DNA of 64,000 nucleotides, from the NCBI RefSeq assembly GCF_028750875.1, contig NW_026542597.1, positions 83,240,856 through 83,304,855 of the forward strand, in the 5' to 3' direction. Below the pieces are notes generated by a model that saw nothing but the letters and a program-made list of their open reading frames with translations, did not search any database and was not told where the DNA came from. This DNA is from Macrosteles quadrilineatus (Eukaryota > Arthropoda > Insecta > Hemiptera > Cicadellidae). Positions 47,299-58,648 of the stretch are shown here, piece by piece. Each line of letters opens with the position of its first letter. Positions within the stretch are counted from its first letter, which is position 1. Position numbers and translations under genes: made by a program.

Positions 47299-48605
47299 TT
47301 TAATATTTGAACACCCGTAAAATATTTGATTTGCTTACCAAACTGAAATAAAGGCACTAGTAAACATGAATATCAATGTATACTGTTTTTATCTAACACT
47401 AAAGCCTGTGACGATGAGTTATTATGAAGTATGACATTTGTACACTCTGCATGCTGTATTGATCTGCAATTAATTGATTAAATTATTCAAACTGATAATT
47501 AATTGGACATGTATTATACACGGAACATCTACCACAAATTAGCATACAAATTGCATGTGATCACTTCTCTGAAAGAGTTTTTTTTTTACCACATAAACAA
47601 TCATCCATTTTCTCCTTATATAAAACCCCATATTTGTAACCTGTAAAAAATACTCCTAATAGTTTGAACGGAAAATAATTAATTCTACATTTAAATGTGT
47701 TTAAACATTTACTTTGTTTTATATGTGGATGTATTAATTGTTGTGTGTAAGTTAATTATTTGTCTAATTAATAGACTTCGTAGATTTAGATCGTGTTTAA
47801 ACTTACATAATTTATTGGTTTTAATAGGTACCTATACCCAGCTATACTTCTCAGCTACGTTGGTTTTCGTGGGTAGCTTAAGGTCAAACACAGTATCAAA
47901 ACCTATAGTTTTTGTCTACATATTTTTCATATCATCACGTGCTAAAACCGACCTAAAAACCTAATCATAAAGTTATTAATTTTAAAACAATCAAAATATT
48001 TCTAATAATGCAATTTAACTTTGTAAATCCTTTCCCACGTTTGCTTGGATAACATTTTAGTTAGATTTTCGCCAAAAGCTATTTGAACCAGTTCTTCAAC
48101 AATATAATTCCAGCCTGAAGGATAATATGTTAGACATTTATATTAATACTTAATTTTAAATTTCAGACATTTGTGGACTAACTTTTCATTAAATAGTTAT
48201 CACAAATACAGTGTTTATAATTATGAATTTCTTGAATCATCAGGACTTTTATATTTTTCGATTACTGTAATTAAGGTCAAACATGAAATACATTGTTGGA
48301 TATTAGTTGCAGGTAAAAGTAGCCACAAGTATTATTGCTTAACACACCGGCCTCTGTGGAATGAAGTGATCTTCTACTGTGATTTCCCTTGGTACAATAT
48401 ATGTGAAACACAACTAGACATCTTACTTGGCTGATTGTCACTAACCTCAAAATACAAAACACAATTTAAAATGACATTTAAGGAAAGCATGGTTTTAATG
48501 AATAAACAACAAAAGATAAAAAAAAAGGATAAACCGCTAAGTTAAATTAAGGTTTGAAAGCACGGATTTAAAATAGTTTAGCTTAATTGCTTCTTATAAT
48601 CTACC
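47299..48605. other. AT-rich DNA flanking the tandem array
   Basis: ORFs of 80-89 codons (47695-47964 plus, 48171-48434 plus) have no recognisable domains. An acceptor-like TTTTAAATTTCAG lies near 48168, with a weak donor-like CAGGTAAAAG at 48310. Confidence 0.35.
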
Positions 48606-48641
48606 AGACGTTATATAGAACAGATATGTAGTGACAGTGAG

Positions 48642-51600
48642 ATGGATGATGTTGTTGCTATCCTTTTCTACAAGATCAAGCGACGTCTCTCCCCACACAA
48701 CCCTCACAAAACCTACCCTTACCACTGCTTCACTCCTCACTGCAGCATATCTGACGTTTATATGGGACAGATCTGTGGTGACAGTGAGATGGATGATGTT
48801 GTTGCTATCCTTCTCAACAAGATCAAGCAACGTCTCTCCCCACACAACCCTCACAAAACCTACCCTTACCACTGCTTCACTCCTCACTGCAGCATGTCTG
48901 ACGTTTATATGGGAGAGATCTGTGGTGTCAGTGAGATGGATGATGTTGTTGCTATCCTTCTCTACAAGATCAAGCGACGTCTCTCCCCACACAACCCTCA
49001 CAAAACCTACCCTTACCACTGCTTCACTCCTCGCTGCAGCATGTCTGACGTTATATGGGAGAGATCTGTGGTGACAGTGAGATGGATAATGTTGTTTGCT
49101 ATCCTCCTCAACAAGATCAAGCGACGTCTCTCCCCACACAACCCTCACAAAACCTACCCTTACCACTGCTTCACTCCTCACTGCAGCATGCCTGACGTTT
49201 ATATGGGAGAGATCTGTGGTGACAGTGAGATAGATGATGTTGTTGCTATCCTTCTCAACAAGATCAAGCGACGTCTCTCCCCACACAACCCTCACAAAAC
49301 CTACCCTTACCACTGCTTCACTCCTCACTGCAGCATGCCTGACGTTTATATGGAAGACAACTGTAGTGACAGTGAGATGGATGATGTTGTTGCTATCCTT
49401 CTCAACAAGATCAAGCGACGTCTCTCCCTACACAACCTCACAAAACCTACCCTTACCACTGCTTCACTCCTCGCTGCAGCATGCCTGACGTTATATGGGA
49501 GAGATCTGTGGTGACAGTGAGATGGATGATGTTGTTGCTATCCTTCTCAACAAGATCAAGTGACGTCTCTCCCCACACAACCCTCACAAAACCTACCCTT
49601 ACAACTGCTTCTTTTCCTCTCTGCAGCATGTCTGCCGTTTATATGGGAGAGATCTGTGGTGACGGTGAGATGGATGATGTTGTTGCTATCCTTCTCTACA
49701 AGATCAAGCGACGTCTCTCCCCACACAACTCTCACAAAACCTACCCTTACTACTGCTTCACTCCTCACTGCAGCATGTCTGACGTTAATATGGGAGAGTA
49801 CTGTGGTGACGGTGAGATGGATGATGTTGTTGCTATCCTTCTCAACAAGATCAAGTGACATCTCTCCCCACACAACCCTCAAAAAACCTACCCTTACTAC
49901 TGCTTCACTCCTCACTGCAGCACGTCTGCCGTTTATATGGGAGAGATCTGTGGTGACGGTGAGATGGATGATGTTGTTTTTATCCTTCTCTACAAGATCA
50001 AGCAACGTATCTCCCCACACAACCCTCACAAAACCTACCCTTACCACTGCTTCACTCCTCACTGCAGCATGTCTGACGTTTATATGGGAGAGATCTGTGG
50101 TGACAGTGAGATGGATGATGTTGTTGCTATCCTTCTCTACAAGATCAAGCGACGTCTCTCTCCACACAACCCTCACAAAACCTACCCTTACCACTGCTTC
50201 ACTCCTCACTGCAGCATGTCTGACGTTTATATGGGAGAGATCTGTGGTGACGGTGATATTGATGATGTTGTTGCTATCCTTCTCTAAAAGATCAAGCGAC
50301 GTCTCTCCCCACACAACCCTCACAAAACCTACCCTTACCACTGCTTCACTCCTACTGCAGCATGTCTGACGTTTATATGGGAGAGATCTGTGGTGACAGT
50401 GAGATGGATGATGTTGTTGCTATCCTTCTCAACAATATCAAGTGACGTCTCTCCCCACACAACCCTTACAAAACCTACCCTTACCACTGCTTCACTCCTA
50501 CTGCAGCATGTCTGACGTTTATATGGGAGAGATCTGTAGCGACAGTGAGATGGATGATGTTGTTGCTATCCTTCTCAACAATATCAAGTGACGTCTCTCC
50601 CCACACAACCCTCACAAAACCTACCCTGACCACTGCTTCACTCCTCACTGCAGCATGTCTGATGTTTATATAGGAGAGATCTGTGGTGACAGTGAGATGG
50701 ATGATGTTGTTGCTAACCTTCTCAACAATATCAAGTGACGTCTCTCCCCACACAACCCTCACAAAACCTACCCTTACCACTGCTTCACTCCTACTGCAGC
50801 ATGTCTGACGTTTATATGGGAGAGATCTGTGGTGACAGTGAGATGGATGATGTTGTTGCTATCCTTCTCAACAATATCAAGTGACGTCTCTCCCCACACA
50901 ACCCTCACAAAACCTACCCTTACCACTGCTTCACTCCTACTGCAGCATGTCTGACGTTTATATGGGAGAGATCTGTGATGACAGTGAGATGGATGATGTT
51001 GTTGCTATCCTTCTCAACAAGATCAAGCGACGTCTCTCCCCACACAACCCTCACAAAACCTACCCTTACCACTGCTTCACTCATCACTGCAGCATATCTG
51101 ACGTTTATATGGGAGAGATCTGTGGTGACAGTGAGATGGATGATGTTGTTGCTATCCTTCTCAACAAGATCAAGCGACGTCTCTCCCCACACAACCCTCA
51201 CAAAACCTACCCTTACCACTGCTTCACTCCTCACTGCAGCATGTCTGACGTTTATATGGGAGAGATCTGTGGTGACAGTGAGATAGATGATGTTGTTGCT
51301 ATCCTTCTCTACAAGATCAAGCTACGTCTCTCCCCACACAACCCTCACATAACCTACCCTTACCACTGCTTCACTCCTTACTGCAGCATGTCTGACGTTA
51401 ATATGGGAGAGATCTGTGGTGACAGTGAGATGGATGATATTGTTGCTATCCTTCTCTACAAGATCAAGCTACGTCTCTCCTCACACAACCCTCACAAAAC
51501 CTACCCTTACCACTGCTTCACTCCTCACTGCAGCATGTCTGACGTTAATATGGGAGAGATCTGTGGTGACAGTGAGATGGATGATGTTGTTGCTATCCTT

Positions 51601-53084
51601 CTCAACAATATCAAGCGACGTCTCTCCCCACACAACCCTCACAAAACCTACCCTTACCACTGCTTCACTCCTCACTACAGCATGTCTGACGTTTATATGG
51701 GACAGATCTGTGGTGACAGTGAGATGGATGATGTTGTTGCTATCCTTCTTTACAAGATCAAGCGACGTCTCTCCCAACACAAACCTCACAAAACCTACCC
51801 TTACCACTGCTTCACTCCTCACTACAGCATGTCTGACGTTTATATGGGACATATCTGTGGTGACAGTGAGAAGGATGATGTTGTTGCTATCCTTCTCAAC
51901 AAGATCAAGCAACGTCTCTCCCCACACAACCCTCACAAAACCTACCCTTACCACTGCTTCACTCCTCACTGCAGCATGTCTGACGTTTATATGGGAGAGA
52001 TCTGTAGCGACAGTGAGATGGATGATGTTGTTGCTATCCTTCTCTACAAGATCAAGCGACGTCTCTCCCCACACAACCCTCACAAAACCTACCCTTACCA
52101 CTGCTTCACTCCTACTGCAGCATGTCTGACGTTAATATGGGAGAGATCTGTGGTGACAGTGAGATGGATGATGTTGTTGCTATCCTTCTCTACAAGATCA
52201 AGCGACGTCTCACTCCACACAACCCTCACAAAACCTACCCTTACCACTGCTTCACTCCTCACTACAGCATGTCTGACGTTTATATGGGACAGATCTGTAG
52301 CGACAGTGAGATGGATGATGTTGTTGCTATCCTTCTTTACAAGATCAAGCGACGTCTCTCCCAACACAACCCTCACAAAACCTACCCTTACCACTGCTTC
52401 ACTCCTACTGCAGCATGTCTGACGTTTATATGGGAGAGATCTGTGGTGACAGTGATATGGATGATGTTGTTGCTATCCTTCTCAACAAGATTAAGCGACG
52501 TCTCTCCCCACACAACCCTTACAAAACCTTCCCTTACCACTGCTTCACTCCTCCTTGCAGCATGTCTGACGTTTATATGGGAGAGATCTGTGGTGACAGT
52601 GAGATGGATGATGTTGTTGCTATCCTTCTCAATAAGATCAAGCAACGTCTCTCCCTACACAACCCTCACAAAACCTACCTTTACCACTGCTTCACTCCAC
52701 ACTGCAGCATGTCTGACGTTTATATGAGAGATCTGTGGTGACAGTGAGATGGATGATGTTGTTGCTATCCTTCTCAATAAGATCAAGCAACGTCTCTCCC
52801 TACACAACCCTCACAAAACCTACCCTTACCACTGCTTCACTCCTCACTGCAGCATGTCTGACGTTTATATGGGAGAGATCTGTGGTGACAGTGAGATAGA
52901 TGATGTTGTTGCTATCCTTCTCTACAAGATCAAGCGACGTCTCTCCCCACACAACCCTCACAAAACCTACCCTTACCACTGCTTCACTCCTCACTGCAGC
53001 ATGTCTGACGTTTATATGGGAGAGATCTGTGGTGACAGTGAGATGGATGATGTTGTTGCTATCCTCCTCAACAAGATCAAGTGA
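48642..53084 (+). other. Plus-strand 49-codon repeat frame in the array
   Basis: One plus frame encodes units such as MSDVYMGEICGDSEMDD followed by VVAILLYKIKRRLSPHN. It is cut by in-frame TGA in about nine units, where AAGCGACG has become AAGTGACG (for example 49561, 49857, 50442, 50588, 53082 and 53228), and by frameshifting unit lengths. A second plus frame is also open. Combined frames give an apparent 513-codon ORF at 50881-52422 that switches frame meaning between units. I do not regard it as a gene. Confidence 0.2.
50393..50980. repeat. Recently expanded block of 146-bp variant units
   Basis: Four consecutive units (starting 50393, 50539, 50686, 50832) share AACAATATCAAGTGACG, and most share the one-base deletion that turns CTCCTCACTGCAG into CTCCTACTGCAG. 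Neighbouring units share variants that distant units lack, which is what local unequal exchange or slippage produces. Confidence 0.75.
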
Positions 53085-53524
53085 CGTCTCTCCCCACACA
53101 ACCCTCACAAAACCTACCCTTACCACTGCTTCACTCCTCACTGCAGCATGTCTGACGTTTATATGGGAGAGATCTGTGGTGACAGTGAGATGGATGATGT
53201 TGTTGCTATCCTTCTCTACAAGATCAAGTGACGTCTCTCCCCACACAACCCTCACAAAACCTACTCTTACCACTGCTTCACTCCTCACTGCAGCATGTCT
53301 GACGTTTATATGAGAGAGATCTGTGGTGACAGTGAGATGGATGATGGTGTTGCTAACCTTCTCAACAAGATCAAGTGACGTCTCTCCCCACACAACCCTC
53401 ACAAAACCTACTCTTACCACTGCTTCACTCCTCACTGCAGCATGTCTGACGTTTATATGAGAGAGATCTGTGGTGACAGTGAGATGGATGATGTTGTTGC
53501 TATCCTTCTCAACAAGATCAAGCG

Positions 53525-56500
53525 CTTTGCTTTATAGTTATCAGTTCGTCCGCTTTTTTACACATATAAGTAAATAAAAAAGAGCAACGTTTGAGTTTAT
53601 TTATGGTATCATGGATAGAAATAACTACCACAAAATTAAGTAAAATAATCAAAATATTTGTATTTAATGTGATAAAAATAGTGTTACAAATAGTGTGTTA
53701 TCCTAACCAGCTAAGTAAAATGCCAAAAACAAAAATGTTAAATATTTAAATCAATTTTAAAAATAAGATGGAAGAGTCAAACTGAAACAAAGTAAGTTAA
53801 TAGCTTTACAAAACCCAACCTAACCTCAAAACCTAATGACAAAGAGACAAATCAAACATTACCCAGTTCTCCAAACACAGCGGTTAAGCCGCACCTGCGT
53901 TGTGTGATCTGCGATGTTCGGGGTCAAAGAATTAGAGGTTAAACAAACCAGTTTATTAACGCATTAAGATTTTACACCAACATTTTACCACATTTGGTAA
54001 TAAATATTAATATTGTTGATCGTGGAGAACCAGATTAAAAGCTAACCCATGTACACTAAAGTCTTAAATGTTGTATAAGGTAAGTTTAATCCAGTTTCTT
54101 CATTAAAGCTTGAAACAAACCCAAAACTTTAATCTTCAGGCTAATTATTGGCTTACAAGTAGGTGGATCAAATTATAAACGGCACCTGATGTATTATATT
54201 AATTATACCGCATTTTGTGTTTGTGAATATATGTTTATGGATGTACTTTAGAAAAGACAACATTTCCATCTAGTGTACAGCTTGAAACTTTTTTATGTGA
54301 GTGTCAAGACCGGTTACAATTAGGTTGTACTGAAGACGTCTAAAAAATTTGTTTTCGTACAGTAAGTTCACGTTTTTATCTTCACTCTTCGATTGTCTTA
54401 ACTGGAAAAGAGTATTGAATAATATTTTGTATATAAATACTTTTAATTGTCTCAAATAATTGGTAAAAAACGTATTAAATATACAGTATTATTGTAATAA
54501 ACAACAAAGATGATAAATTAGTGTACTAAACACACTTTTATGTATTCAAAAAGGACAATAATTTCAAGTTGCCTTAAAAGTATCTATATATTGTGTAGGG
54601 TAGTATCCCCTGTATTCGTATGATTTTCCTAATAATAAATTATATTCATCCTCTAAAGAGTAACACGAGAAAAGAACTGCATCATTGTATTAAGAACTGT
54701 ATCAGTAATATTTTTGTTTGGCTGTGGGTTATATAAAATAATAGAATATTTAATAGAAAATCTTTATATTCTCAAAACATGATTTTTGCACATGAATATC
54801 TTTCTTTCTTATCATGTAGACCCTTTATTTAATTCATTCACTTGTTACAATCAAACATCCAAAAATCTTTCTTCGCGTTATTGAGTTATTCCTCTCTTAT
54901 TTAGTTTAATGAATATAAACGTTTTAACAAGAATTAAACTTCTAAATGTTTGTGTCTATACTTATAATTATCAAAACGAGGTCACGAGTTTTAATGACAA
55001 ACCCATGAAAATTTTCTTCTTTTGCTGCAGTAATATTTTCTCCAAGACCTATATTAAAACACTCGGACTGTTTGCTCAGGGCGAGTCCTGGCTGAATTTA
55101 CACTTTGGATTTCTGAGTCTGACTAGCTCTTCTTTTTCCCTCTTACCTTTTAACGAAGAACTCCTTTTTAGTGAATCAAAATTAGTTGAAAATTACGACC
55201 AAACTCTTAAAACAACCGGATTTGCAAGTTTGTAGGAGGAACAGTCAATTTTCTTATTTTATCCTTACAAAACACCTTAGAAAACCCAATACTAGTAATA
55301 TGTCTATCATACCTTAAGTGACAGAAAGTTTATGTCAGCAAATATTTTATTGTTTTTTGGACACAATTAATGCAGAGATGTTTTAATATAATGGCAATAA
55401 AACGAGTATAGTGTCACAATAAACATGGTATAGTAATGTAAAAATGCACGTGAATTCAAATTAAATGGAATTTTAGACAAAATAGTATAAAAAAAAAACT
55501 AATCACCAATCAGGATTTTAAGAATTAGGCACTAATCTTGTTTTAGGAGGGTCTGTTTATTTACATGTTTCGTTTTATGTAACTAGAGCTTTGAATCAAT
55601 ATTTTAACTACTTAAGATATTGCCTTAAGATATTGCTTAAGATATAAGATATTTTAAGACTTGCCCATACAGGAAAATTCACCAATGCATAAATCCTACA
55701 GTATTTCAAACATTTTATTTGGAAAAGAGATAATTAAATCAAATTATTTCAATACCTGTGGCAATGGAGGCAGCAAAACAACAAATAATAACCAGGGAAT
55801 TCCGGATTTGAGAATCCCATAAAAAGTTACTAATTGCCTCCCTTTGACCTTATTAAAACGGAGCTTTCATATGATACAATTGAGGAGCTATTGAAAAATT
55901 CAGTGTTTCAAATATATTTCTCATAATTACTACTAGACATGGACATATATACGAACAATTTTGTATCAAAATATCAAATTTTAATCTATTGTTTAAGAAG
56001 AATCTTCGTCACACAACAATATTATTTCCTTTCAATTAAATTGTTTCGAAGCAATTGTACATTGAATACATTTATACTATACAATACTTATGTACAAACT
56101 TGATCAAATTAATTGTTTATGCATAATAAATTATCATTATATTATTTTTAGTTATTTCATTTTGTTATTCTTTACAGTTGTAACAGAAACACTGTCAAGG
56201 CAATATCTTTAATTTGTCTCCTAAAACAGTAGGGAGGATGATTTTTCTGCATATTATATTTTTAATTGGCATACCAGTACATCTTTTAAAGGAAGACCAT
56301 GAAATAAAGTAACATAATTTCACTAAAACTGGAGTTATTTAGTAATGTCGATCAATACTAATGTTGTAAAAATTGTATTAATAGTTTTTTTTTCATACAT
56401 ACTTTTTTCCAAAGGATACAGTTAGGTGTTAAATATTTAAAATCAAAAGTTCTCACAAGACTTTAAGATTGGAAACCAAACTATTAAATTAGTTGTTATA

Positions 56501-56542
56501 GAGTAAGATAGCCAATTCCTTATCATTTTAGATGCGGGAACA
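53525..56542. other. AT-rich DNA, no gene recognised
   Basis: A 108-codon plus ORF at 54909-55235 is the longest frame here. It has a Ser/Phe-rich central part (FLSLTSSSFSLLPF) and slightly higher GC near 55060-55140 but no known domain. Direct repeats of TTAAGATAT lie near 55610-55650. Confidence 0.35.
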
Positions 56543-56971
56543 ATGAAAACAATCAAAATGTATTTGGTATTTAGATTGAATTTCCAAGTTCGATTGTTTA
56601 AGCAATCTGTTCTCAGGCTTACTTCAGATTGTCTAATACAGCTGACCTCTTCAATGTCACGTTCTAAGAAGTTCAATATTGCAATCGTGAAATCCCAGTT
56701 AAACTTTATGATTAGGAATCAGCTGTTATGGTCAGCTGTTTATTGTATCAGCTGGTATAAGATGTCATTTGTGTTGTTCTGTAGAGATATAATGCACTTT
56801 GTTGAAACAATGGTTTATTTGTTCATAGAGGAGCAGCTGTTTAGTTGTCGGAGCTCGATCGCTCTACAGGCATTGGTCCAATCCTCAACAGTCACCAATA
56901 CAAGTGGTACATTAAAACATGATAAATTTATTTTGCAATTTTTAACATACAACAAAGAGACTTATGCCTAA
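56543..56971 (+). other. CAGCTG cluster within a 142-codon ORF
   Basis: Five CAGCTG sites lie within about 200 bases (56639, 56720, 56733, 56749, 56833). The same interval is inside the longest non-array ORF of the window, which begins MKTIKMYLVFRLNFQ. The ORF has no domain I recognise, many aromatic and Ser residues, and no splice or promoter context, so the motif cluster is the firmer observation. It may be a diverged relative of the CAGCTG-paired modules at 11.6, 13.7 and 16.4 kb. Confidence 0.3.
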
Positions 56972-58145
56972 AAACTGTAAACTTTTACGAACATTGTTTT
57001 TGGGTGAAGATAATGTGGTTAAGATGGTTAAAAAAACTAGTGATTAATTTTGTGATTGAATCTTCTGTAAAAGGACTTTTACACTTTTAAATACTAGCAA
57101 AGCTTTTAAATACTAGGACTTTTAAATAACTTAATCTTATAGCAATGAAAATGTTACAGAAATTAGTACAAGGGTGGAATTAAATTATAGTTTTCTACTA
57201 AAGCACATCGTGTCTATGTATTTGTTATCAGTTCATTTATAGGTTCAACTGAATGTTATTTTCATATCATTTCCTTTTTTCATTAGAAATTATTATTATT
57301 GAATGTGCATTTTACTAATTTCAGAGAGTTACAGTATCGTAAATAATTGTTATTAGTCTGCTATAGAATTTAATGTCCATTTAAGTTTTGCAGGCATTTC
57401 ATGTAAATGTGAGTGGGATAGCTGTTGTTTGATGTAAAACAAACTCTCAATCTTGATTATTAAATGTCTTAAGTGATAGTATTGTAATCTATTATATTAT
57501 TAAAGTGATACAATCAAATTTTATGTAAACGGTTAAGGCCATTTACCAAGTAAAAATATAGGCATATGTCACATCAAAATGAAGCTTAGAGTGTGTAGAT
57601 TTGCCGAAAAGTATTGATATGGACGAATTTCCTAAGGGCTCTGACCCACAGGCTGATTTCCAAAGGGCTACGCCTGGCATGCTTCCAAAGATTACATGAT
57701 TTAATTTAGTTAATGAAACAGCTGGTCAGTACAATGAACTGGTGTTTGTTTATTTACTCGAAAAAGATGTTTGTGATGCTTTATGTAGATTTAGGAGGGT
57801 TATGTTTGGTTTTAAAGAAAGGTTGTATACGTTTTGTAAAGTATTGCTCAAAGTTTCATTTTGTAATTTATATAGTAAGCTACATGTAAAGAGGCTTGAC
57901 TAAAGTTGAAGAATTATGGTAAAACATGTCATTCGCGAAGCGTCAATATGAAACAATTGATGCTGTTGCTGCACTAAGGTATTTTGTCATATACTTTTGG
58001 ATCTATTAACATAACGAGTAGGAGTTTGAAAGTAAGTTGATTTAGACTTTTAAACCAGTTTATATTTTCAAACTAAATCATAGAGTTCCGTATTTTAAAA
58101 CACACATCAGAACTACTTTAATAGCTCTCTAGGTCACATTTTCTT
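56972..58145. other. AT-rich DNA, possibly an old Helitron body
   Basis: The stretch leads up to a decayed Helitron-like 3' end at 58146-58175, but no 5' end was found. Confidence 0.35.
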
Positions 58146-58175
58146 CCCGTTGCAAAGCACGGGTATAGCAGCTTG
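58146..58175 (+). mobile_element. Decayed Helitron 3' end
   Basis: CCCGT-TGCAAAGC-ACGGG followed by TATAGCAGCTTG|T has the hairpin and spacing of a Helitron 3' terminus with CTAG mutated to CTTG. It lies about 30 bases upstream of the candidate ratchet site at 58204. Confidence 0.5.
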
Positions 58176-58204
58176 TATATTGTTAATATGTGTTTTTTTT
58201 TCAG

Positions 58205-58241
58205 GTAAGTGTTCATCCAACGATCCCACTTGTATCAAATC
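58205..58241 (+). other. Candidate 37-nt recursive-splice exon
   Basis: A T-rich tract and CAG (58191-58204, TGTTTTTTTTTCAG) are followed directly by GTAAGTG at 58205, so the acceptor recreates a consensus donor. This is the exact form of a recursive-splicing ratchet point. A second consensus donor, GTAAGTTTT, begins at 58242 and defines a 37-nt exon. Read after the candidate exon at 28764, the open frame gives an Arg codon at the junction, then KCSSNDPTCIK and two leftover bases. A branch-site-like TGTTAAT lies about 20 bases before the acceptor. Host gene unknown; inclusion would shift the frame relative to skipping. Confidence 0.55.
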
Positions 58242-58487
58242 GTAAGTTTTGAGCTATTCTTGATTGAATATAGTAATTAATTGTGATGAATTATGATAAT
58301 GTTCATAGTGATAAGAAATTAATTTGTTTCATAATTACTTATACATTGTCTTTGCACCTTTTATTCGTCCTACATATTATGTTTCATGCATGTATAATAA
58401 TTTAATTATTACCTATGAAATCAAATTAAACCACAAATCGAAATGTTTTAATTTTGTGGATGCAAAAAGGCCCATGAAACTTTATAA
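58242..58487. other. AT-rich DNA after the candidate donor
   Basis: A 67-codon plus ORF at 58324-58527 runs into repeat D and is not called as a gene. Confidence 0.4.
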
Positions 58488-58648
58488 CTTTGAGCCTTGG
58501 TCCGTAGAAATGTACAGTATACAGTAAACATGATATGTTGCTCTAAAGACTGCCAAAGGCAAGGACACATTGAGGCTATCCTGGGGCGAACATCACAGGA
58601 TATACAGGTCCTGTGATCCTTAACTGGAAACTGCTGGAATAGAACTAA
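58488..58648 (+). repeat. Dispersed repeat family D, copy 2
   Basis: Same orientation and order as 43922-44083, with a few substitutions and a short gap (CTCTAAAGACTGCC here against CTCTAGTAGGACTGC). The 9-bp stem ATCACAGGA/TCCTGTGAT and its loop are unchanged. Confidence 0.75.

Larger units (their letters stand above)
48594..53435 (-). other. Minus-strand 49-codon repeat frame in the array
   Basis: Each unit read on the minus strand encodes 49 residues, including VVRVGFVRVVWGETSLDL and NNIIHLTVTTDLSHINVRH. The longest uninterrupted stretches are 48594-49328, 49556-50341, 51481-52101 and 52800-53435 (about 205-260 residues). Breaks come from the 145/146/148-bp units and from Trp-to-stop changes at the CTCCCTACAC and CTCCTCACAC variants (units near 49428, 51478, 52650 and 52797). 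Several variants shared by many units are silent in this frame only. No signal peptide, domain or family is recognised. It may be a decayed or chance frame. Confidence 0.25.
48606..53524. repeat. 147-bp tandem repeat array, about 33.5 units
   Basis: Using GTGACAG (or its variant) as anchor, units start at 48631, 48778, 48925, 49071, 49219, 49366, 49511, 49659, 49806, 49953, 50100, 50247, 50393, 50539, 50686, 50832, 50978, 51125, 51272, 51419, 51566, 51713, 51860, 52007, 52153, 52300, 52446, 52593, 52738, 52885, 53032, 53179, 53326 and 53473. Of 33 intervals, 22 are exactly 147; the rest are 145, 146 or 148. Each unit carries AGATCT and usually CTGCAG. The left-most unit is the most diverged. 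Because 147 is 49 codons, long frames run through the array on both strands. It is read here as satellite-like DNA; coding potential is treated separately. Confidence 0.97.

Noticed and set aside
50881..52422. 513-codon plus-strand ORF as a real protein-coding gene
   Set aside because: It consists only of the 147-bp repeats, changes repeat frame where 146-bp units occur, and neighbouring units carry in-frame TGA. Other frames and the opposite strand are equally open.
48606..53524. The array as a CRISPR
   Set aside because: Units are head-to-tail copies of 147 bp without a repeat-spacer alternation, and the window is eukaryotic in character.
54909..55235. 108-codon ORF as a protein gene
   Set aside because: No recognised motif and no splice-site support; composition is only slightly above background.
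56543..56971. 142-codon ORF as a protein gene
   Set aside because: No domain, no splice or promoter context, and AT-driven composition; kept only as the setting of the CAGCTG cluster.
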